Assembly (NCBI GenBank): GCA_022653075.1
Contig: JALCSB010000001.1
Location: forward strand, 1-64,000
Length of the DNA: 64,000 nucleotides
DNA from: Intestinimonas sp.
GTDB taxonomy: Bacteria > Bacillota > Clostridia > Oscillospirales > Oscillospiraceae
Reading direction: 5' to 3'
Under the pieces are notes generated by a model. The model ran no database searches, was not told the DNA's origin, and worked only from the letters and a program-made list of their open reading frames with translations. The position numbers and the translations under genes are program-made. This document shows, piece after piece, positions 10,942 to 19,003 of this stretch (positions within the stretch are counted from its first letter, which is position 1; every line of letters starts with the position of its first letter).

Positions 10942-11362
10942 CCTGGTTCTGTGGGTATTTGGCGGGGCGCTCTATTTCCTGATGGAAGTTTCCTGGAAAC
11001 TGGCCCGGGGGCATCCCAACGAAATCAGCTGGACGATGCTGGTGCTGGCGGCCGTCGTGAGCATCCCGCTGGACCAGGTGAACGAGCGCCTGCCCTGGGA
11101 TATGCCGCTGTGGCTGCAGGCCGTTCTGGGCGGACTGGGCATCACGGCGGCGGAGCTGGTGACCGGGCTGGTCCTGAACGTCCGGCTGGGACTGGGCGTG
11201 TGGGACTATACCGATATGCCGCTCAACCTGTGGGGGCAGATCTGCCTGCCCTACAGCCTGCTGTGGGTGCTGCTGGCCGGGGTGGGGATTGTGCTGTTCG
11301 ACTGGCTGCGGTACTGGCTGTACGGCGAGAGGCGGCCGGAATACATACTATTGAGGAAGTGA
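10922..11362 (+). CDS. Multi-TM membrane protein (ABC-transporter type IV-like)
   Basis: MRRFLRSLVLWVFGGALYFLMEVSWKL... several TM segments. Confidence 0.55.
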   Translation: MRRFLRSLVLWVFGGALYFLMEVSWKLARGHPNEISWTMLVLAAVVSIPLDQVNERLPWDMPLWLQAVLGGLGITAAELVTGLVLNVRLGLGVWDYTDMPLNLWGQICLPYSLLWVLLAGVGIVLFDWLRYWLYGERRPEYILLRK

Positions 11363-11366
11363 TTTT

Positions 11367-11597
11367 ATGGAGTGGACGGTGGTAACCGTGATCATCGCGC
11401 TGGTAGGGCTGGTGGGCGTGTTCGTCAAGGTGGGGGTGTCCATGTCCCGGTCCAGCCAGCGGCTTTCGGACAGCGTGGATCGGCTGGAAAAGAGCGTGGA
11501 CGGCCTCAAGGACGACAACCGGGACGACCACAAAGAGTTTTCGGACAAGCTGGATAACCACGAGCACCGGATCACGGTGCTGGAGACACAGAAATGA
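11367..11597 (+). CDS. Phage-encoded single-TM coiled-coil protein (holin/spanin-region)
   Basis: N-terminal TM then coiled coil SDSVDRLEKSVDGLKDDNRDDHKEFSDKLDNHEHRI. Confidence 0.55.
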   Translation: MEWTVVTVIIALVGLVGVFVKVGVSMSRSSQRLSDSVDRLEKSVDGLKDDNRDDHKEFSDKLDNHEHRITVLETQK

Positions 11598-11890
11598 GCG
11601 CGGTGAAACCGAAGCCCCGCCGGTGGCTCACGGCGTCCAAGCTGATTGCGTTCTGGATGCTGGCGCTCACCACGGTGGTGTCGGCGGCGACGCTGTACTT
11701 CATGCGGCTGTGCATCCTTCGGGATTTCACCGGGGCGCTGTACCCGCTGTCGGCGCTCATTACGCTGTGCCAGGCGGGAAACGCCGTGGTGCTCACGGCC
11801 ATCACGGGAAAGTCCAGGGCAGAGAACACAAAAGGCGGCATCACCTACGACGCCGCCATGAGTAATGCCTCCGACGAGGCGACTATTTGA
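11594..11890 (+). CDS. Small phage membrane protein, holin-like
   Basis: 98 aa, two predicted TM segments, lysis-cassette position. Confidence 0.45.
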   Translation: MSAVKPKPRRWLTASKLIAFWMLALTTVVSAATLYFMRLCILRDFTGALYPLSALITLCQAGNAVVLTAITGKSRAENTKGGITYDAAMSNASDEATI

Positions 11891-11903
11891 AAGGAGATTT
11901 TTT

Positions 11904-12167
11904 ATGAGTGCGATTCTGAGGAAACTGTCCAGCCGGAAGCTGTGGCTGGCCATCGCGGGTGTGGCCACCGGGATTGCCGTGGCGCTGGGAGCCAGCTCCG
12001 GCGACATAAGCACCGTGGCGGGCGCCGTGACGGCCATCGTATCGGTGGTAACGTACATCGTAACCGAGGGGAAAATTGACGCGGAGGGTGTCAAGACGGC
12101 GGTGGAGGCCGCGCAGAGCGCGGTGAGCGCCGTGACCGGGGAGAGTGAGAGCCATGCCGACAGCTAA
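11904..12167 (+). CDS. Phage holin-like protein
   Basis: MSAILRKLSSRKLWLAIAGVATGIAVALGASSGDISTVAGAVTAIVSVVTYIVTEG. Confidence 0.6.
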   Translation: MSAILRKLSSRKLWLAIAGVATGIAVALGASSGDISTVAGAVTAIVSVVTYIVTEGKIDAEGVKTAVEAAQSAVSAVTGESESHADS

Positions 12168-12852
12168 CGAAATCCTCGCGTGGGCGCGAAGCTACCTGGG
12201 CATGAAGGAATCCCCGGCAAACAGCAACAACGTCCCGTTTAACACCCGGTATTATGGACATGCCGTGTCAGGCTCCTCTTATCCTTGGTGCTGTGCGTTC
12301 CAGTGGTGCCTCTTCCAGGACATCGGCGCGCCGGAGCTGTTCTACGGCGGCGGGAAAACGGCGAGCTGCACCACGCTGTACCACTTCTACAAGAAGCATG
12401 GCCAGACGGTGGAGCCGTCGCGGGTCAAGCCGGGGGACCTGGTGTTTTTTAACTTTGACGGAAACGCCTCCGTTATGAACCACATCGGAATCTGCGAGAG
12501 CGCCGGGGGCGGTTCTGTGACCACCATCGACGGCAACACCGGCACCAGCAGCGAGGCCAACGGCGGCGAGGTCATGCGCCGAAAGCGGGCGCTCAAATAC
12601 GTGGGCGGCGCGGCCAGACCGGCCTATTATCAAAAGGAGGAAGAAGAGATTGTGACACAGGAACAGTTTGACAGCATGATGGACAACTATCTGGCCCACC
12701 GGGCGCAGATGGCCCCCGGCGACTGGAGTGCGGCGGAACGCGCCAAAGTGGAGGCGGCGGGAATCATCCAGGGTGGCGCCGGCACCGGCTACAAGTCCTT
12801 TGTGACCCGCGAGGAGCTGGCGGTTGTTGAGGCGAGAGCGCTCAAGCTGTAG
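12154..12852 (+). CDS. CHAP-domain endolysin
   Basis: NEILAWARSYLGMKESPANSNNVPFN...YPWCCAFQWCLF...VKPGDLVFFNFDG...NHIGICES. Confidence 0.85.
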   Translation: MPTANEILAWARSYLGMKESPANSNNVPFNTRYYGHAVSGSSYPWCCAFQWCLFQDIGAPELFYGGGKTASCTTLYHFYKKHGQTVEPSRVKPGDLVFFNFDGNASVMNHIGICESAGGGSVTTIDGNTGTSSEANGGEVMRRKRALKYVGGAARPAYYQKEEEEIVTQEQFDSMMDNYLAHRAQMAPGDWSAAERAKVEAAGIIQGGAGTGYKSFVTREELAVVEARALKL

Positions 12853-13037
12853 GGGTATAAACGAGCTTGGGCTTTTTGTTAAGAGAAGTACCCCATTACC
12901 CGAAACAACCAGGCGGTAGAGACGTTGTGTCCAAAATCGTGTCCATTTTTCTATTCTAAGCATGGAATATGCTTTCTTGTTACGAAATTCTGTTCTGAAA
13001 ACAAAAACCGCCGATCCATTGCGGCAGTAAACAAAAA

Positions 13038-13066
13038 GCCTAGAGCTATTATAGCCCTAGACTTTC
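13038..13066 (-). terminator. Terminator-like hairpin downstream of ssrA
   Basis: CCTAGAGCTAT-TATAGCCCTAG inverted repeat flanked by A-rich/T-rich ends. Confidence 0.5.
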
Positions 13067-13071
13067 AAAAT

Positions 13072-13423
13072 TGGTGGAGGCGAGGGGAGTTGAACCCCTG
13101 TCCGAAAACGCTTAAACGGAAATTTCTCCGGGCGCAGGCGGTTATTTAAATTCCCTTACTCAGGCGTGAGCCGTCACACTCAAGAGCTTGGTAGCTTCAT
13201 GATTCATGGTGCGCTCAAAGCTTTGCGCACACACGTGCACCACTCAAATGACGCCCTGTTCCGGCTCGTGGTCCCTCCGGACAGGACGGTAGCGAACTTA
13301 AGCCGCTACGAGTTCGTAATTGTTGTTGTTCTTTAATTTATAAAGAATGCCCATTTTCAGAAGGCTGGGCGCCTTCGCCCGCTATTCCCGCCTCCACGTC
13401 CCCGTCGAAGCCGGTACGCCCCC
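13072..13423 (-). ncRNA. ssrA: tmRNA
   Basis: Minus-strand 5' GGGGGCGUACCGGCUUCGACGGGGACGU... and 3' ...GGGGUUCAACUCCCCUCGCCUCCACCA; tag frame ...NNNNYELVAA-stop. Confidence 0.95.
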
Positions 13424-13485
13424 ATGAACCCACGCTTACCGTGGGGCAAAGGGGGAAGAGACAGGTTAAATTTCAATAAGAATGA

Positions 13486-14007
13486 TCATGCTTTTTGAGG
13501 GTCCGGATAAGAGACTCCAAAGGTATCGACCGTAACCTTTTTCATGCGTTGATCGGTACGGGGACGGTCCGACCGATCCGCTGGTGTGGAAACAATGGTA
13601 TCGGCTACGTCCATGCCGCTTGTCACTTTACCGAAAGCGGCATACTGTCCGTCCAAATGCGGTGCCTTGTCTACCATAATGAAGAATTGACTGCCGGCGG
13701 AATTGGGGTCCATGGTACGAGCCATGGACAGTACACCGCGATCGTGCGCCAAATCATTTGGAAAGCCATTACCGGAAAATTCACCCCGGATGGAGTAGCC
13801 TGGCCCCCCCATACCGTTGCCATCGGGACAGCCGCCCTGAATCATAAAACCAGGTATAACGCGGTGAAAAATCAATCCGTCATAGAAGCCGGACTGGACA
13901 AGGCTAATAAAATTAGCCACGGTGTTTGGCGCAATATCGGGATAAAGTTCGGCTGTAATGACACCGCCTTGCTCCATTTCAATGGTAATGACAGGATTCT
14001 GAGCCAT
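13486..14007 (-). CDS. ppiB: Cyclophilin-type peptidyl-prolyl cis-trans isomerase
   Basis: FHRVIPGFMIQGGCPDGNGMGGPGYSIRGEF...GSQFFIMVDKAPHLDGQYAAFGKV. Confidence 0.9.
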   Translation of the reverse strand: MAQNPVITIEMEQGGVITAELYPDIAPNTVANFISLVQSGFYDGLIFHRVIPGFMIQGGCPDGNGMGGPGYSIRGEFSGNGFPNDLAHDRGVLSMARTMDPNSAGSQFFIMVDKAPHLDGQYAAFGKVTSGMDVADTIVSTPADRSDRPRTDQRMKKVTVDTFGVSYPDPQKA

Positions 14008-14047
14008 GGGAAGTACCTCCTCATCAAGTTCAAAATGTCTCGAATAG

Positions 14048-14512
14048 TCAGCAGACCCGCTGTTTCATGGCACGGTCCATTTCCCGCCTGGCATCCTTTG
14101 TGGCGGCCGCCGCGCGCTTGTCATAGAGCTTTTTACCCTTGGCAAGCCCCAACTCCAGTTTAATATGCGCCCTGCGAAAATAGAGTGCCAGCGGAATCAG
14201 CGTTACACCGTCCTGCTTGATGCGGGCATAAAGCTTCAGAATCTCCCGCTTATGCATTAAAAGGCGGCGCGGCCGGATAGGGTCCCGGTTAAAAATATTA
14301 CCCTTTTCATAGGGGGAGATGTGCAAGCCATGTACGGTCAGCTGTCCGTCCTTAATAGTACAGTAAGAATCCTTCAGATTTGCATGACCCTGCCGGATAG
14401 ACTTAACCTCGGTACCCACCAGTTCAATGCCCGCTTCAAATTTTTCCAAGATGAAGTAATCGTGATAAGCCTTGCGGTTCTGGGCGATCTGCTTGACAGC
14501 TTTCTTGTCCAT
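14048..14512 (-). CDS. smpB: SsrA-binding protein
   Basis: MDKKAVKQIAQNRKAYHDYFILEKFEAGIELVGTEVKSIRQGHANLKDSY. Confidence 0.97.
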   Translation of the reverse strand: MDKKAVKQIAQNRKAYHDYFILEKFEAGIELVGTEVKSIRQGHANLKDSYCTIKDGQLTVHGLHISPYEKGNIFNRDPIRPRRLLMHKREILKLYARIKQDGVTLIPLALYFRRAHIKLELGLAKGKKLYDKRAAAATKDARREMDRAMKQRVC

Positions 14513-14618
14513 AGCAAGTCTCCTTCCAATATGAAAGTATATCATATGTGTCAAGAGGAAGGCAAGCGATTTCCACGTGAAAAGGCGGCGATACGATGTA
14601 CCGCCGCCGCAGAGCCGG

Positions 14619-15569
14619 TCAGCTGACCACGTGGATGGGATCTCCACCGAGAAAATGAGAGATATTTTCCGCCAGAATGGTTACCAGACGCTGCCGGGTT
14701 TCCAGCCCCTTCCATCCCATGTGGGGGGTCAAAATGACCTGCTCCATCTCATAGAGAGGACTGTCTGGCTGGGGTGGCTCTGTTTCCTGCACGTCAAGTC
14801 CGGCGCCTGCCAGACGCCCCGCTTTCAAAGCCGCGATCAGCGCGGGTTCGTCGACCAGCGCGCCGCGGGCCGTGTTGATGAGAAACGCGCTGGGCTTCAT
14901 CAGCGCCAGCGTCTCCGCATGAATCAGATGCCGGGTTTGAGGGGTCAGCGGACAGTGCAGAGAGACATAATCACTGTTTCGCAGGACTTCCTCCAGCGAG
15001 GTAAAGTGGACGCCCTCCTCGTCCGGGCGGGGAGAGCGGTTATAGGCCAGAACTTTCATGCCGAGCGCGAGGCCGATTTTGATGACCTCTCGGCCAATAT
15101 GCCCGGCGCCCACGATCCCTAGTATTTTCCCATTTACCTCCGTATGGTCTACTTGCAGGAAACGGGTGAAGTTGCTTCGGTCACCGCGGGTCAGCATGGC
15201 CTGCTGGCGCTGCATGGAAGAACTGAGGTTTAATATCATCATAATGGCGGTATGCGCCACACGCTGTGTGCTGTAGGCCGGAATATTGCAGATGGTGATA
15301 CCTCTGGCACGGGCTGCGTCGACGTCGAGATTATTATACCCGGTTCCGGCTTCGCAAATCAGCTTCACCGAATCCGGGAAGCGGGCAAGGATCTCCCCGC
15401 GAACAGGTAGCTCTTTGGTTACCACGATATTTTGTCCCTGCACACGGGCAAGAATATCCGCCTCGTCCGTGGCCTCGTACTGCGTGACCTGAGAGGACAG
15501 GACAGAGAGGTCCAGCTTACCGTCATAGTTCATGCGCGCTGCGTTGAGTACCACGGTTCTGTTATTCAT
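14619..15569 (-). CDS. D-isomer-specific 2-hydroxyacid dehydrogenase
   Basis: GIVGAGHIGREVIKIGLALGMKVLAYNRSP; LINTARGALVDEPALIAALKAGRLAGAGLDV. Confidence 0.9.
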   Translation of the reverse strand: MNNRTVVLNAARMNYDGKLDLSVLSSQVTQYEATDEADILARVQGQNIVVTKELPVRGEILARFPDSVKLICEAGTGYNNLDVDAARARGITICNIPAYSTQRVAHTAIMMILNLSSSMQRQQAMLTRGDRSNFTRFLQVDHTEVNGKILGIVGAGHIGREVIKIGLALGMKVLAYNRSPRPDEEGVHFTSLEEVLRNSDYVSLHCPLTPQTRHLIHAETLALMKPSAFLINTARGALVDEPALIAALKAGRLAGAGLDVQETEPPQPDSPLYEMEQVILTPHMGWKGLETRQRLVTILAENISHFLGGDPIHVVS

Positions 15570-15673
15570 GGAGATCACCATTCCTTTTTGTCATACTGCA
15601 CAGAATTTCCCCTGCGCTGATGATTCCATTGTAGCACATGAACGGAGAAAAGGCTATGACTTTCTCAATATTC

Positions 15674-16255
15674 TTAGGCAGGACCCAAAACGAGAGGCTG
15701 GAGTTGCTCTCCGTGCAGCGCGGCGTCGATAGTGGCTGGAATCTGTAAAAAATCCGCCACCAGCGAGGTGGGTTTCCGGATTGGGTCGTCCTGACGGAAG
15801 GGGACGAAATAGAAATGTTTCCGGCACAGCAGTGTTCCCAGATTGGGCGCGGCTCCCGCCAATGCGTCATTGGTGGAGACGGCTATGATAACCGGGCCGC
15901 TGTTGCGCAGATGCGCCTTAACCGCCATGGTTACGGTGGAGTCGGCGATGCCGTGGGCCAGCTTTGCCAGAGTATTGCCGGTACAGGGGGCGATCACCAG
16001 AACATCCAGCAGATTCTGGGGGCCGATGGGTTCCGCTTTGGGGATGGTGTCGATAACACGGCGGTCACAGATGCGCTCCATCTCCCGTAGGTGTTCATGG
16101 GCCGGGCCGAACCGGGTGTCGGCAGAGGCACTGATTTCAGAGACAATGGGCACGACCGTTTCATATCGGGCGGCCACCTGTTCCAGTGCCGGAAAAACCT
16201 TGTCATACGTACAAAAAGAGCCGCAGAAGGCAAAGCCCACGCGTACAGGTTCCAT
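15674..16255 (-). CDS. dpaB: Dipicolinate synthase subunit B
   Basis: 193 aa flavoprotein-like: VRVGFAFCGSFCTYDKVFPALEQVA...VIAPCTGNTLAKLAHGIADSTVTMAVKAHLRN; starts 3 nt after the dpaA stop. Confidence 0.92.
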   Translation of the reverse strand: MEPVRVGFAFCGSFCTYDKVFPALEQVAARYETVVPIVSEISASADTRFGPAHEHLREMERICDRRVIDTIPKAEPIGPQNLLDVLVIAPCTGNTLAKLAHGIADSTVTMAVKAHLRNSGPVIIAVSTNDALAGAAPNLGTLLCRKHFYFVPFRQDDPIRKPTSLVADFLQIPATIDAALHGEQLQPLVLGPA

Positions 16256-16258
16256 AGG

Positions 16259-16400
16259 TTACGCTCCTAACTCACTTAGCATGTTATAGATGGTGTCCCG
16301 GATAATTTTACCTGAGGTGACAGGCGCCACCTTGCCGGGGAGGGAGAGGGCCCAGATGACCCGTACCCCCAAACGGGACGCTGCCTCAAGGTCCACCCCG
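16259..16400 (-). CDS. dpaA: dpaA C-terminal segment (VDLEAASRLGVRVIWALSLPGKVAPVTSGKIIRDTIYNMLSELGA)
   Basis: Matches the expected C-terminal end of SpoVFA (LPG.VAP.T.G.I) and ends 3 nt before dpaB; homology starts exactly at core CCCCG 16396-16400. Confidence 0.92.
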
Positions 16401-16422
16401 GGGGACGCTGAATTACGATAAG
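16382..16422. other. attL of element 1
   Basis: TGCCTCAA arm (16382-16389) plus core CCCCG; joins dpaA C segment to element. Confidence 0.75.
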
Positions 16423-16493
16423 ACGCATGCCGGACGGACGAGCGCATAGAATCAAAGCGTAGGGGATGGCGACCCGGAAAGGGGGTATGGGAT

Positions 16494-16613
16494 ATGAAAA
16501 AAAAGCTGCATGTAATCGAAGTCCATGGGCGGGAAAAGGGACCGGAGCTGGAAGAGCTGCTGCTGACGCGGCTGCGGATGGAAATGGAGCAAAAAGGAAT
16601 ATGCCGAGAGTAG
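16494..16613 (+). CDS. 39-aa leader ORF overlapping the recombinase start
   Basis: AAAGGGGG upstream of ATG; MKKKLHVIEVHGREKGPELEELLLTRLRMEMEQKGICRE*; its end overlaps ATG at 16601. Confidence 0.5.
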   Translation: MKKKLHVIEVHGREKGPELEELLLTRLRMEMEQKGICRE

Positions 16614-18121
16614 GAGTCTATCTCCGTCTGTCCCGGGAGGACGAGGGCGGTGCACCGGAGTCCCAGAGTATTGAGAACCAGCGCAGAATTGTGGCGCGGT
16701 ACCTGGACGGGCAGAATTGGAAAGCGGAAGCAGAGTATGTGGACGACGGCTTTTCCGGCATGAAAACGGAGCGGCCCGCGTTTCAGCGCCTGCTGCGGGA
16801 TATCGAGGCGGGCCGTATCGACACCGTGATCACCAAGGATCTGTCCCGTCTGGGGCGGGATTATCTGGCCACGGGGGAATATCTTGAGCGTTACTTCCCG
16901 GAGCACGGGGTGCGATACATCGCGGTGGGCGACCGCATCGACACGGCGGGTGCGGAAGGGGTTGGATTCATGACACCGCTGCTGTCTGTATTTAACGACC
17001 TGTACGCCCGTGATATTTCCCGGAAAGTGCGCTCTGCGCTGGACAGCAAAAAAGTGGCCGGACAGTTTATTGGCGCCAGACCTCCCTATGGCTACCAGAA
17101 GGACGAACAGGCGCGGGGCCATCTGGTCCCTGACCGGGAGACCGCCCCGGTGGTCCGGTGGATGTTCCGGCGGTATGCCGCCGCTGGTTCGGTACTGGGC
17201 CTTGCCAAAGAACTGACCGAGGGGGGCGTGCCCACGCCGTCGGGGATCGGGAGCGGAATATGGAGCGACACCACGGTCCGGCGAATCCTTACAAATCCCA
17301 CCTATGCCGGACATTTGACTCAGAACCGGTCCCGCAAGGTGAGCCCAAAGTCGGAAAAACGGACCAGATTGCCCCGGAGCGACTGGATTGTGGTGGCGGG
17401 TACCCACGCGCCGCTGGTGACGAAGGAGGAATTCGACCGGGTACAGGAACTGTTGGACAGGCGCAGCTATCGGAGGGCCAACGGAAGGCGGCATGTGCTG
17501 TCCGGACTGGTTTTCTGTGCGGACTGTGGCAGTACCATGAGCTATGTGCGGGAGGGAGACCGGACCTATTTGGTGTGCCAGCAGTCCCGCCGTGGCGGGC
17601 GGCTGCATTTGTGCTCCTCCCACTGCGTACGGGAGGACGCGGTATTGAAGGCCCTCTGCGCCTGTCTGCGGACGATGACCTCCGGCCTGGAACCGGAGGA
17701 GCTGGCATCGCGGGCCGAAACGGGAGAACCGGCCCACCGAAAAGCACATCAGGCTGCCATTGAGCGGGAGTGGGAGCGCTGTGCGCGGACGCGCTGTCAT
17801 CTTTACCAGGACCGGTCGGAGGGGTTACTGGGGGAGGAAGAGTACCGGATGCTACATGCTGCGCTGGAGCGGGAAGAGGCGGAGCTGGAGCGAAAACGGT
17901 CGGCGCTGGCCGCTGAGTCTTCCTTCCAGCTGACGGCGGCAGAGAGACTGAAGCACCTGCAGGAGCTGCTGGAATTCTCGGAGCTGGATTTCGTTACGGC
18001 CCGCCTGCTGGTGGAGCGGGTTGTGGTTCACGCGGACCGTACCTTGGAGCTGTATACTCGATTCCGGCTCCCGGAGGCCCCAAAAGGGCCGGCCGGGACA
18101 AAAGTGTCCGGCCGGCCCTGA
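16601..18121 (+). CDS. Large serine recombinase 1
   Basis: 506 aa; catalytic resolvase domain VYLRLSRED...SQSIENQRRIV...ITKDLSRLGRDYLATGEYLE; recombinase domain and zinc ribbon CADCGSTMSYV. Confidence 0.95.
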   Translation: MPRVGVYLRLSREDEGGAPESQSIENQRRIVARYLDGQNWKAEAEYVDDGFSGMKTERPAFQRLLRDIEAGRIDTVITKDLSRLGRDYLATGEYLERYFPEHGVRYIAVGDRIDTAGAEGVGFMTPLLSVFNDLYARDISRKVRSALDSKKVAGQFIGARPPYGYQKDEQARGHLVPDRETAPVVRWMFRRYAAAGSVLGLAKELTEGGVPTPSGIGSGIWSDTTVRRILTNPTYAGHLTQNRSRKVSPKSEKRTRLPRSDWIVVAGTHAPLVTKEEFDRVQELLDRRSYRRANGRRHVLSGLVFCADCGSTMSYVREGDRTYLVCQQSRRGGRLHLCSSHCVREDAVLKALCACLRTMTSGLEPEELASRAETGEPAHRKAHQAAIEREWERCARTRCHLYQDRSEGLLGEEEYRMLHAALEREEAELERKRSALAAESSFQLTAAERLKHLQELLEFSELDFVTARLLVERVVVHADRTLELYTRFRLPEAPKGPAGTKVSGRP

Positions 18122-18149
18122 ACTGGATGGAATTTTTCCGGACCTGCCT

Positions 18150-18983
18150 CTACAGGGACAGGTCCTCGTCGGTGACCTCTCCCTCGGCCACCCAATTGGT
18201 ATCACCAATAAGAAACAGACCGGTTACCGCAGCTCCCTCCCGCTGTACCCGCACCCGAAGAGTTCCGCCCGGCACGATCAAGTGGACGGTATCGGAGGCA
18301 AGGCCTTTGGCGGCGAGGACTGCGCTGGTGGAACCGGAGCCGGTCCCGCAGGCCAGCGTGAAGTTCTCCACCCCGCGTTCATAGGTGAGCAGACGGACAG
18401 CGCCGTTCTCCCAATCATAGAAATTTACATTTGCGCCCTTCCGAAAGGCCGGATGGTGGCGGAGCGCCATGCCCAGCGGCCGCAGCTCCGCCTGCGTTTT
18501 TCCCGCCAGACCGGGCATGGGCACCACGGCATGGGGGAGTCCGGGACTCCCCAGTTCCACATAGGCGCAGTCATACGTCACGCCGTTTACATCCACAGGA
18601 TAATCCGGGATCAGGACGGTGGGCGGATTCAGGCGGACTTCATACTCCCGGCGGCTGTGCCGCCAGGCCAGTACGTTGCCCGACATGGTCTCCATGCACA
18701 CCCGGTCCCCGGACAGGCCGCTTTCCAGCGCAAAACGGGCCAGACAGCGCGCGCCGTTGCCGCACATCTCGCCTTCGCTCCCGTCGGCGTTATAGAACCG
18801 CATTTGTAAGTCTCCGCCCTGGCGGGGAAAATCCACTGCCATGAGCGCGTCTGCGCCGATAGAAAGCCGGCGGGTACACAGCCGCCGCGCCAGTGTGGGA
18901 AGGACCGATTCCGGAACGCCCTCGCTTCTGTTGTCAATGATGATAAAATCGTTCCCGGTCCCCTGCATTTTCACAAAATGCAT
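18150..18983 (-). CDS. dapF: Diaminopimelate epimerase
   Basis: MQGTGNDFIIIDN; YNADGSEGEMCGNGARC; LACGTGSGSTSAVLA. Confidence 0.97.
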   Translation of the reverse strand: MHFVKMQGTGNDFIIIDNRSEGVPESVLPTLARRLCTRRLSIGADALMAVDFPRQGGDLQMRFYNADGSEGEMCGNGARCLARFALESGLSGDRVCMETMSGNVLAWRHSRREYEVRLNPPTVLIPDYPVDVNGVTYDCAYVELGSPGLPHAVVPMPGLAGKTQAELRPLGMALRHHPAFRKGANVNFYDWENGAVRLLTYERGVENFTLACGTGSGSTSAVLAAKGLASDTVHLIVPGGTLRVRVQREGAAVTGLFLIGDTNWVAEGEVTDEDLSL

Positions 18984-19003
18984 GTGCGCGCCCCTCTTCC
19001 ATG

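Noticed and set aside
16259-17800. 513-aa minus-strand ORF
   Set aside because: Mostly antisense of recombinase 1; only the last ~46 codons (16259-16400) are the dpaA C segment.
18085-18120. GGGCCGGCCGGGAC/GTCCGGCCGGCCC hairpin at the recombinase 1 stop as a novel element
   Set aside because: Most simply a terminator-like hairpin between convergent genes; no further evidence.
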